NCBI GenBank assembly: GCA_021234155.1
Contig: JAJEKV010000047.1
Span: 5,545,071 to 5,609,070 of the forward strand
Direction: 5' to 3'
DNA from: Isoetes taiwanensis
Lineage: Eukaryota > Streptophyta > Lycopodiopsida > Isoetales > Isoetaceae
Length of the DNA stretch: 64,000 nucleotides
The notes below the pieces were generated by a model, which searched no databases, was not told the origin of the DNA, and was given only the letters and a program-made list of their open reading frames with translations. This document shows positions 10,276 through 20,459 of this stretch, one piece after another. The position numbers and the translations under genes are program-made. The first letter of the stretch is position 1. Every line of letters begins with the position of its first letter.

Positions 10276-12474
10276 TTATGGATATTTTACCGTTTTCAAA
10301 GCTTCTGCAACAGCAAGGGGATCGACCTTGGTCTCAGGAAATTTTGTGTTGAGAAATTTATTGCTGATGAGGTGAACAAGTTTCTCTTTCTTAAATCCAT
10401 TGTTGTGGAAAGTCTGGATTAAAGAGAAAATTTCAAATAGACATGCCTCTGTTGTATTACAATAATAAAGCAGAGGTATAGCTTGGGAGATAATTACTTT
10501 GTAAGCATTATTCATTGGTCTATTTGAAGATAGCCAAATGAATTGTGCATACTTAAAGGGCAAGAGTCTTCTCTTGTCAAATTTGGTGAGAAGATAAGTA
10601 CCAGACCTGGTATCAGTGATGGTAATTTCTAGACTCAAAAAATGTGCCATGTTACATTGGTTTTCATCATTACTCAATGTAATTGCATCAGACTCTGGTT
10701 TAATCTCCAGGATATCAAGGGGATAAATGGAGAACGGGTCTTCTGGATTCACCTTTGTACCACTTTTTAGAAATTTGAGCATGTAAGAATTATTTATACT
10801 GCAAAGATCATCAATGAACCTGTACGTTGTTTTGAAAAGGGAAAGAAGATCTTTCCTCCCTAGTCGTGCTAGTTTAACAATAAATTGGAATTCATAATAG
10901 GCCAAGTATAAGTTGCACCAAATTGGTGAACAACTAAAGCCCATAGGGATTCCTTTTATCTGCTTCCACGCCCTATCACCCAGTCTAATAAATGCATTGT
11001 TAATAAGCCATTCATTCATCATAAAAATTTCAACATCTCCAATACACTTCCAATTTTCCGACTTGAAGGAGATGCTTTTCCATTCCACATAAGGTGGACC
11101 ATTGTGTCTCATTTTAAGGTATAGCCTTCGTTTAGATTTTTTAGCAAATGAGACTGTGTTTGAAATGATCCATTTAAGCGCATTACTGAGGCTATCTTCC
11201 CCTTGTAATGGGATCATTTCATAACATCTCGTAATGTCACCCACAAATATATTATAGATATGTGGTGGAAGATTAAGTGCGACTTCCATGGTAGATTTGC
11301 AACACCAAAAACTTGAGGTGGTTGTTTGGAGAAAGTTTTTTATGGAAACGTCATAGCTCAAGGTTTTCTCCTGCCACATTTCCATAATCTCATTCAAAAT
11401 GCATGTAATGAGACTGGCTATTTCCGAGAACATACAATTAGCTGCATTTGTTAGCCAACGTATCGTATTTTTGTGGGGTTTATATACTCCCATTAAATAC
11501 GGCAATTCATAGTTTCTTATTTCCACCTCGTTGAATTTGTCACTTAGATCTGTTAAAATATCTGAGGAAACGTCTTTTATGGACATCCAGGAGCCATCAG
11601 ATAAAGTACATGGTATGAAATCTGGGCTACTTAATCTTTGTATTGCAAGTTTCCGTAAGTAGTACTTGCAAATAAAAGAAGGTGTAGTGGCAGATTTATC
11701 AGTACCAGCTACATGAATATGCGTCTTTAGCCAGCTAACTTCATCGAGTGCTCTAACATCCTTGAGAATGTCAGAAGCTTTAATATGTTTTTTTCTAAGA
11801 CATGATTTGATAGCCCTTTCAATGTATTGGGTGGCATTTTTTAGCTGGTCAATGGTAGTATTGACTCCATTTTGCCGTAGGATATCTGTGAGATCATGCC
11901 ATCCATGAAGGATTGCATTGACGATTTCCTGAATGTCACAAATTCTCAGAGGTATATGATTCAACCCCTTATCAGTTTCTTTTCTTAACAAATCATGATG
12001 AATGATATTTGAGTCCAGAGTGAGTACATGTTCCCCTAAGGGTTCACAATCTTTTAAGAAATTGTTAAATCTCTTAATTTTGACACACGTACAAGTTTGA
12101 AGTGTTTCACAATTGAAATCACAAAATGTATCCTTTGGTGTATACCAGATAGAAGCAATGCTCTCTGTATACTTCCATCCAAAGACAATTTTGTCCCATA
12201 AATCTGATCCAGCAAAGTCATCAAAGAAATAAATCAGTGTTTCTTTGAAAAGATCCCGTACCTTTATATGTTCCAGAGCTCGTGAAACATAAAGAATGTG
12301 AACATAGAAATGCTTCTCACCTTGAATGGGAACGATGTGTTTTCTCCCATATTTTATTATCACCTCTTTATTTTCAGCAACTTCTTCATTCTCGTTCAGG
12401 GCAAATCCTGGCTGTAACATCATGTTACCATAACTCGTATCACCCTGCATTATACAAACCTGCATAATATACAA
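10276..12474 (-). CDS. Penelope-like reverse transcriptase, ORF2 (732 codons, intact)
   Basis: This open frame encodes the polymerase of the retroelement. Visible order: CTC/C-rich segment with FCDFNCETLQTCTC (118-130); EHVLTLD and GLNHIPLR (148-177); a DKS motif in HVAGTDKSATTPSFICKYY (254-272); YLMGVYKPHK (326-335); palm motif A, VGDITRCYEMIP (411-422); motif B, KGIPMGFSCSPIWCN (507-521); motif C, YRFIDDLCSIN (551-561) with the catalytic DD; and motif D, HFLSLEI. The carboxy part is FDKRRLLPFKYAQFIWLSSNRP. No GIY-YIG endonuclease, RNase H, integrase or recombinase is visible. There is no internal stop. The first codon of the open frame is TTG, and an acceptor-like 'ttatgcag' lies at about 12462, so the true 5' end may be a splice junction; Penelope-like elements are known to keep introns. 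Confidence 0.85.
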   Translation of the reverse strand: MYIMQVCIMQGDTSYGNMMLQPGFALNENEEVAENKEVIIKYGRKHIVPIQGEKHFYVHILYVSRALEHIKVRDLFKETLIYFFDDFAGSDLWDKIVFGWKYTESIASIWYTPKDTFCDFNCETLQTCTCVKIKRFNNFLKDCEPLGEHVLTLDSNIIHHDLLRKETDKGLNHIPLRICDIQEIVNAILHGWHDLTDILRQNGVNTTIDQLKNATQYIERAIKSCLRKKHIKASDILKDVRALDEVSWLKTHIHVAGTDKSATTPSFICKYYLRKLAIQRLSSPDFIPCTLSDGSWMSIKDVSSDILTDLSDKFNEVEIRNYELPYLMGVYKPHKNTIRWLTNAANCMFSEIASLITCILNEIMEMWQEKTLSYDVSIKNFLQTTTSSFWCCKSTMEVALNLPPHIYNIFVGDITRCYEMIPLQGEDSLSNALKWIISNTVSFAKKSKRRLYLKMRHNGPPYVEWKSISFKSENWKCIGDVEIFMMNEWLINNAFIRLGDRAWKQIKGIPMGFSCSPIWCNLYLAYYEFQFIVKLARLGRKDLLSLFKTTYRFIDDLCSINNSYMLKFLKSGTKVNPEDPFSIYPLDILEIKPESDAITLSNDENQCNMAHFLSLEITITDTRSGTYLLTKFDKRRLLPFKYAQFIWLSSNRPMNNAYKVIISQAIPLLYYCNTTEACLFEIFSLIQTFHNNGFKKEKLVHLISNKFLNTKFPETKVDPLAVAEALKTVKYP

Positions 12475-12479
12475 AAAGG

Positions 12480-14555
12480 ACTAGAGAATGAGATCTGCAT
12501 AAATGAGGACAACATTACATATGATTCAGCAACTTATTACAGACATCCCTTTGTTGTGTTGCCATAAAAGCGCTCATGTTTGAAAGATCAGCAATGCATC
12601 TGTTATGAAAAAACCAGTAATGCAACAAATTAAATGTTGTTAGATCCTACCAGCTTCTGAGTTGCCCATCTATCTCCATATGAAGGATATTTCCTGCATG
12701 AAGGAGCATAAATAACCTCTTGCATGTCAGAGATCCAAACTTTTGATGAACGAGCTGGTAGTAATAATAGTCATAAAAGTTGGACACATACTAAAAGCTG
12801 CGACTTTCCATCATAAGCGCAGGTAATCAATGTTGTTTGATTCAGCAATGGGTTGGAAAAGTTGAGAATATCCACCATAAGCTCAGGTATTGCTTGTTTC
12901 AGGAAAAGGCCAGTAATGGATTGAAAAACCCAGCTATGCAACAGTATTAGTTTATAGCCAGCTCTAAAACTTATGTCCGTCAAAGTTAGCCACCTTCTGA
13001 ATTGCCCACCCATCTCCATATGAAGGATATTTCCATCATAGGCGCAGGTAATAATTAATGCTTGATTCAGCAATGGGTTTGAAAAGCTGAGAATCTCCAA
13101 CATAAGCTCAGATGTTCGTTATTGCCTGCTTCAGGAAAAGGCCAGCCATGGGTTGGAAAACCCAGCTGTGTATCAATATTGGATCATAGACAGCTCCAAA
13201 ACTCATGTCCGTCAATGTTGGCATGAAGAAGCATGGATAACTTCCTGCATGTCAAGGTCTACAGCCAAAAATTAAGGCAATTATGATATCATATTGAAAA
13301 CATCCTGTTTACCGAACTGGTGGTGCCTAAAAGGTTATAATAGGCTGGACGTCATAAAAGCTAGAAGACAGTATTATGGTACTGCAATATAGTTTTGTAT
13401 TAACCATCATCATTGAGCATAAATATATGCCAAAACATAAAACATTACCATAAGCGCAGTTGCACAAATGAATAAATGTTGTTACATCATACCCATCTTC
13501 TGAATTGCCCACCCATCTCCATATGAAGGATATTTCCTGCATGAAGGAGCATAATAACCTCTTGCATGTCAGAGATGCAAACTCCTGATGAACGAGCTGG
13601 TAGAAAAATTTGTCTCAGATAGTCATAAAGGTAGGACATCATGTCAAAAGCTGAGAATTTCCACCATAAGCGCAGGTAATAATTAATGCTTGATTCAACA
13701 ATGGGTTTGAAAAGCTGAGAATCTCCACCATAAGCTCAGATGTTCGTTACTGCTTGCTTCAGGAAAAGGCCAGCCATGGGTTGGAAAACCCAGCTATGCA
13801 TCAATATTGGGTCATAGACAGCTCCAAAACTCATGTCCGTCAATGTTGGCATGAAGAAGCATGGATAATTTCCTGCATGTTTAGGATGAGCTGGTGGTGC
13901 CTAAAAGGTCATAATAGGACGTCATAGAAGCTAGAAGACAGTATTATGGTACTGCAACATAGCTTTGCATTAACCATCATAAATATATGCCAAAACACAA
14001 AACATTACCATAAGCGCAGGTATTTGCTAGTTTCAGGAAAAAACCAGCAATATATTAGAGAACCCAGCTATGCATCAGTTTTAGATTGTAAACAACTCTG
14101 TCAGTCTCTGATGGCATGAAGAAGCAAGGATAATCTATTGTATGACAAGGATTACAGCCAAAAAATGTAAGGTAATCATGTTGAGAACGTTTAGAAGTAT
14201 TTCAACAACTTCTTCAACGAGCTGGTAGTGCCTAAAAAAGACATAACGGGCTGATCATCGAATAGCATAGGGATTTATAGCTGATATGACAGTTTATGGT
14301 ATTGCAACATTTACTTTGCATTAACCATCGTCATTGAGCACAAATACATGGCAAAACACAGAATAGTAAAAAAGGACACCTGTGATATAGGCAGACTGAA
14401 GGCATTCCCATTTATTATTTGTTTCATAACAGACATAGCTAGAAAAACTTCAGAAAATATTGGATCAGATTCAAGCCAACAAATAGCTAGATCTGAGACA
14501 TTTCATAAAGTTGAACAGTAAAAGATATTTACTGTCACAATTTGCACATTCCAAA
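12480..14555 (-). repeat. Inter-ORF region with imperfect direct repeats
   Basis: Several modules recur here. 'GCGCAGGTAAT' blocks lie near 12819, 13043 and 13671, with a partial one at 14015. 'AGGAAAAGGCCAG' blocks lie near 12900, 13133 and 13756. A longer block with 'TGCATGTCAGAGAT' recurs at about 12722 and 13563, and the stretch at about 13040-13255 recurs at about 13668-13880. No frame longer than about 110 codons or known domain is seen. It separates ORF1 from ORF2 and is either a long structured spacer, duplicated intron sequence, or a regulatory region. Confidence 0.7.
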
Positions 14556-16091
14556 TCACTGCTGGAATAGACGTCTAGGAGTAATGTATTGGAAGGCAGA
14601 CTGATTATTCTGAGCAGTAGATGCTATAGTTTGAGGAGTGTTTCCACATCCACGACCATGCTGAGAACCCCTTCCGCCTCTATATCCATAGCCTCGGAAG
14701 TTTCCTCTGCCACGGCCTCTATAATTGCGTCTATTATAATTGCCACCTGTATCAGAAGTAGAAGCTGGAGCGTTGAGGTTAAGTGACCTCTTTTGAGGAG
14801 TGGTTTTCTTCTTTGTTTGAGCAATAGTGAAAGAGGGAGGCATAATCAGCCTCTCAATAGTTTTAGGTCCTTCAAAATCCCCATAAGCTTGCATAATGCC
14901 ACCATCACTCTTGGGATCTTTTCCAAATTCAGCAGCACCATGTATCATCATTTCTCTGACATAGTGAAAGATGACTAAAGCTTTGACAGCTTGTCTTGTT
15001 TTGGTACTGTTCAGCCATTTAAGGAAGGCAACAAGCAAGCCGTCACTAGTATCACAATCAGGAAAACACTGTTCTAAGTTTTGGGCCATGTACCAGAGTG
15101 CTTGATCAAACCATAATATCTGTTGTTTGCATTGGCTTTGGTTTGCCTCAGAATCAGCGCTGGAACATGTGCATTTAATGAATGGCCGAAGCCAATTCCA
15201 TAACAGCTTATAGTGTTCATCACTTCTTGTTTCCCCAGTATTCAGTTTTCCCCTAATGTAGCATTTAACGGGGCTGGAACATTTCCTGGCATCAAACATG
15301 GACATGCTAATATAATCCAACTTAACCTCCTGAAAAATTTTACTGCCATGAAGTGCATCATTTAAGCATTCAGTCTTGAATGCATCTTCAGAAGGATTAT
15401 CGAAATTCTGTTTGAAGCCAGCAAGAAACATAAGCATATCAATGCTAAAGGGTGCAAGAATTTGGAGTGACCACATTGTCCAGAGTTTGTGATGGTATCC
15501 TCCTGCAAGTTCTTCTATCATCCTACTTGGAATGATTGGATGTATGAACTTGCGAAATTTTTCCACCGGATTCTCCATATCATCATCCGGATCATCTTTT
15601 TTCTCTATGATTTGTACAGCTTCTTCATTAAGAGGCTGTGATGAAAGCAATGGATGATCTTTAAATTCAGTGACAACTTCAGTTTCAGAAGGATTCTCAC
15701 CTTTTTTGACAATCATACAGCCAGATTTGGCAAGTGCTTCCTCAAAAGCACAAAGGACCTGTAAACATTTTTTGCCTTCTTCAAAATCTGCATCAATGAT
15801 CTCAAGCAACTTGGCTTCCAATGATTTGATATGATCTAAGGGGTTTAGCCTACGAGTGACAAGAGTGCAGCAATTACCCCATTCATTGATACCAAGAGTA
15901 TTAAGAAGAGATATACCATCTTCCCGATTTGCAGCAGCTCTATGGTGATTGATGATGAATTAATGGAATTCATCATTCTTGATCCATAGTAATAGACGTT
16001 GAGTAAATTTGGGAGGTGCAATGATGTCATCACCATAACCACGTGCTTTTAGCTCATTTATCCAAGTAGGAGGAGCTGCTCTTCTTGCCAT
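14556..16091 (-). pseudogene. Gag-like ORF1 with Gly/Arg-rich tail, one in-frame stop
   Basis: The frame starts at ATG 16091 (MARRAAPPTWINELKARG) and runs to 14556, 511 codons, with a single TAA at about 15961-15963 after KNDEFH. The frame continues unchanged on both sides, so the lesion is a point stop. The carboxy end has a Gly/Arg/Tyr-rich stretch, RGRGRGNFRGYGYRGGRG, of the kind that binds RNA, preceded by basic KKKTTPQKRS. A Cys cluster (CTCSSADSEANQSQC) lies mid-protein. I recognise no known domain. By position and composition it is a gag-like nucleic-acid-binding protein (inference). It could also be a captured host gene. Confidence 0.65.
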
Positions 16092-16229
16092 ATCTAAAAA
16101 CCAATTTACACATAGTGAGTAGTTTTTAGAAAATAAAGACACAAATTACTCATACTATGAATGAAATGCTATTTATTCCGGCCAAGGAATAAAGGGCGGG
16201 CACTTCAAATTGAAGTGTGTGTGTGTGTG

Positions 16230-17545
16230 AGAGAACATAATGAAACGAAAAGAAACATTATAGAATCCAAACATTTCAGAAACTTTGTAACATGTCATGC
16301 AATTGATTTCATATCAGTAAAAGAAATATATTGCAAGATTTTATTGCAAAGTATGCCCATTTAGCATTTAATTCTAGTGCAATAATTTGTGCACAAAATT
16401 GTAGCAGTGTGATTATAAGGTGTTCCAAAGTATGAACTATGAAAAAGTACTTCCCTGAATAAAATTTGGAGCACATTACATTAACTCCATAAATCCAAGG
16501 GTCAATGCTCATACCTCATATGTTAGAGAAGAAACCGTAACAAGACTTGGGAACTGCAGGCGTCAACACAAAGACCCACTTGTTATCGATGTCCAGATTT
16601 ATAGACATGATATAATGCGCTTCATTTGCTATGCTAATAATAAATGGCTAATTTTGCAATGCTTCAGCATTTCTACTATTCCTAGCATATGTTTAACGAT
16701 TCTCATCCACCAGTATCTTCCTATTTAGTAAGCAGTTCAGGATAAGAGAATACCAAGCTCAAAACAACCTTTTTGACAAATTGTGAGTCACTTATTGTAC
16801 TCACTAATGCTAAATTCTGTATTAATTCAGTGTTCAAGAGAACCTGCTATGCATTGACCTATCAGAAGCAAAGAGCAAACACCACCAACAACCGGCAGTC
16901 AAGAAGGAACCGAGACTAAAAAAGCAGAGCAGGAACAGATCCAACCTTAAGAAGAGGACGCTAGAACACCGACCGAAGAAGCACCAGGCACGAAGAAAGC
17001 AGCCACGAGAAGCCATAAAAAAGAAGGGCAAGGGAAGCGGAACCGAAATGACAGAGGGAAGACGAAGGAGAAAGGGCAAAAACGAAAATTGGCTAAGAAA
17101 AATAATTATGAGAATAAGAAAATAAAGGAAAAAATTAAGAAAATAAAGAAAATAAAGAAATTAAAGGATAAAATTTATATTTACGAAAAACACGCTCAAC
17201 CAAGCAAAGAAGCAGCACAAAACAAAAGATAGCTCAAAGCAGAACAAGATATAGCAGGTTGCTGCAAATGCTCAGCACTGGGTCAATATATAGAATATCC
17301 ATGTTTCGATGTTCAATAATAACATTGAGACATCCATGGGTGTATAAAGCTATTTCGTGGATTATGTTAGGCAAGAAATATTGCCTTTAAAAATCGTAAT
17401 TATGCTTTGTATTTGAGGACTCTGTTGCGGTACTTACGTAACAAAAAATCACTGATTATATTGTTGTTGTTGTTCTAATAATGCTGGATCATGGATTCAG
17501 AGCATTATTGTATAGATCGTCCATCATATGCTGTGATCATCAATG
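16230..17545 (-). repeat. Terminal direct repeat, copy B (5' copy)
   Basis: 1316 bp matching 8650-9980. Its inner end (16216-16230) is a short GTGTGTGA run preceded by a near-palindrome ACTTCAAATTGAAGT. Its outer end is a GT run (17546-17560) into which the hAT element is inserted, so the remaining outer sequence continues beyond 23915. Confidence 0.9.
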
Positions 17546-17869
17546 TGTGTGTGTGTGTGTCATGGAATAATTTAACGGCTAAGGTTAGCCAAATTGCTAA
17601 ATTTTGGGTTTTTTTTCCAAAAAAACGGCTAAACTAAATGAGAAAAATGGGAAAAAAAAAAAAAAATTCGCTCAATTTTTTCCCACCAATAGTCCAACCT
17701 AGGGCAGAATCGCCAAGAGCCCGCCGCCTGAGTAGCTCCAAGGAGGCTCGAATCGCTTAGTCTAAGAAGCTAAGGAGCTTGAGAATTTGGTGGATTAGCT
17801 AAGATGCATCTACCATAGAAAGTACGAATCTTGTCAAATCGCCATGTAGGCTACTGATTTTTTTTCCTT

Positions 17870-19125
17870 AATCCCGTTATTTGGAATTCCAGGATCATTT
17901 TTCAAGCATTCAAGAAGGATTCGGCCACAAAACTTCGAGGACGTTTCTCTGCAATTAGGATTTTTGTTGATTTCTGCTAGTATCAGGTATCTATTATATG
18001 AAGAGATGATTAAACCTGCAAATCCGGTATGTTAGGCATTAAATCCACATTAGGGTTTATGATCAGAGGACTGCGGGAGTTTATAAGCAATGGTTGGCAA
18101 ACCACACCACCAATATTCCATCCCTGTCCCGTTCATCTCATGCAGTGTGCTCAGACTAGTATCTTACATTACTTATTAGTGCAACTTCAATTTGTGAAAT
18201 TTCTTTCCATAAACAACTGTCGAATTTGTGCAGGAGTCCAAGAGTTCAAGGGGAATGCGATGAATTGTGGAATGTTTGTGGCAAAGTTAATTTTTCATCT
18301 TGTCCACCTTGCTTTCACTTTTATTTTTTTGGTACTCAAGACTTTCTCTTGCTATTTTATTTCTTAATTGCAAGTTATAGTTTATATCTTAAATTCGTAG
18401 CACTTCCCATAGCTCTTGAAATATCCTAGCCCATTGACTTTCTTAAGCCAAAAACCGAATCCGACCAAATACGCACTCAACAATGCCTAACATGCTTACA
18501 TTCCAGCTCAAAATGCCTCCGCCACATGCTTATATTCCAGTTATCTTATTGTTGTTGAAAACCAGCCGGAGGAAAGGAATCAGGAAGGTCGATTTTGTAT
18601 ACTGACAAGTAGCACAAAAGGTAGAAGTCTAAAGACAGCTAAATCTTAGTTTTCCTCTATTTTCTTATATAATATAAAATTGTCTCCTCCATAGGACGCT
18701 TTCCTGAGATTTTTTCGTTGTGAACTACCTGCAAGAGCGATCTATTCAGCAGACCCAGGCAGACCTACTTGCTACTTGATGATGTATCATAAACATAAGA
18801 TTAATTTTTAGCTTAAATCGTGTCTGTAGCTTCATATCTGTTATTTTTAGCTTAATTATCTGCATCTGGAGGGACTCATAGATCCGTCTAATTGCTTTAA
18901 TCCCGTGTATTTGCATTCCAGGCTCAGTTTTTAAGCATCCAAGGAGGAATCGGCCACAAAACTTCAACGCCCTTTCTATGCAATTGCTCTAGTATCAGGT
19001 ATCTATTTTAACTTCTACAATGATTTTTATCTCAAATCTTGTTTGTAGCTTAATATCTGTTATTTTTTTAGCTTAATTATCTGCTTGCATCTGGAGGGAC
19101 TCATAGATCCGTCTATCTAATTTAG
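17870..19125 (+). repeat. Duplicated non-coding modules in hAT 5' region
   Basis: A module of about 130 bp ending in 'CTAGTATCAGGTATCTAT' occurs at about 17870-18000 and again at about 18895-19015, with a shared CGGCCACAAAACTTC core. A second module of about 100 bp (TTAGCTTAATTATCTGC, then GGAGGGACTCATAGATCC) occurs at about 18807-18905 and 19024-19125. They look like a partial tandem duplication of the transposon's leader or intron. Confidence 0.7.
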
Positions 19126-20459
19126 GGCTTCAACCTCAATGCTTGAATGAAAAATCTAGAATATTTGTGATCTGAGCATATCATAGCCATTCTTATGCCT
19201 CCTTATCTGTTGCAATCTTATATTTTGAATAGCATACTAGACCAGCTCTCTCTTATTGATAACTTATATGCCTGTACATTTGGACTAGAGGTTTATGGTC
19301 ATGATCCATTCATTTGGGGCCAGCAAACCATCCTTCGTTGTCCATTGAAAGTTCAAGTCTTTCTAATGTACAGCCTCAGTTTTGAGGATCAATGCAAAAG
19401 TCAATGTTCATAACAGCCACCATGTTACATTCTATTACAGTCTTGCACATATATCACTTGCTTTCTCCATTTAATTTAACTCGGTTCTATTCAGTGCAGT
19501 TCTAACATTCATCATAGTGATTCTCTAGAGTATCAAATGGAACTGATGCTGCACTTGACTCATTCAGCAGGCCTATGCCTAAGGGTACAAAATATGATGC
19601 ATATCTGCAGACATGCAGACAACATGCAGACAACTGTATTAGGTTTGGCAGTAATAATAACAGATAGATTGTTTGGAATTTGAAGCATTTACGTTTCTGC
19701 AAGAAATTCTATGATATATAAAGTCTGAGATACACCATCCCTCGCATTACGAGATAACGATCGAGAATCGATCACTATGCTTCCCAAATTATTATAACAC
19801 TGTAATTCAATCTGAGACACTGATTTATGTATTTAGCGGGTGTTTAATTCTGTTTCTTAACTCAGTTCCCCCGACACGGTTTATTTTATCACGGTGTTTT
19901 TATTTTATTATGTTGTTTGCAGATGCGCAAGGTGTTGTTGGATTTGTTCAAGCTTTGCCTAGATGCCAAGACTAGGATTAATACTAACCCAGAAAAATTA
20001 TATATGTTATTAAATGATTGGGTATGCAGAATAAGTCTGATTATTGTGTGATTCGTTTAACATAGCTACAACATAGCCACAACATTCCACACAGCAAAAA
20101 AAAACATAAGAAACATCCAATTGTGTAATTTGGCAAACATAGCCATAAGTACATTTAATTTGCTAATTAAAAAAAACATAAGAAACATCCATATTCATAA
20201 TTGCATCCATTTTAATATAATTTAACAAAGACATATTTTATAAACTTAATAGCTATTAAGGTTTTTCCCCCTTTCCCTTTTATCTTGTACTAGGACCTCC
20301 CTTTTCTTCCTCCAAATCAAAATTCCACAACTTTCCACAACATTGAATGTTCTTCTTCCCTAGGTTGTACAATATTCTACTAACTTTGAACTAGTCATAA
20401 GCACGTTGAGTTATTTTCATTTCACCTATTTTTCATTATTCTTGCTTCTAGATGCATGA

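Larger units (their letters stand above)
8637..17560 (-). mobile_element. Penelope-like retroelement with 1.3-kb direct terminal repeats
   Basis: Minus-strand order: 5' terminal repeat (17545-16230), ORF1 gag-like (16091-14556), a repeat-rich spacer (14320-12640), ORF2 reverse transcriptase (12474-10276) and 3' terminal repeat (9980-8650). The two terminal repeats are nearly identical by eye, differing by a 15- to 16-bp gap, a short A-rich indel and scattered bases. They do not start TG and end CA; instead each end abuts a GT/AC microsatellite. I see no tRNA-type primer site or polypurine tract next to them. The RT has a 'YRFIDD' box and a DKS motif like the DKG motif of Penelope-like elements, so the repeats are best read as the pseudo-LTRs of such an element. 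The assignment of superfamily is inference. Confidence 0.72.

Noticed and set aside
8637-17560. An ordinary LTR retrotransposon
   Set aside because: The repeats lack TG..CA ends, primer site and polypurine tract, and there is no protease, integrase or RNase H. The polymerase motifs differ from copia and gypsy.
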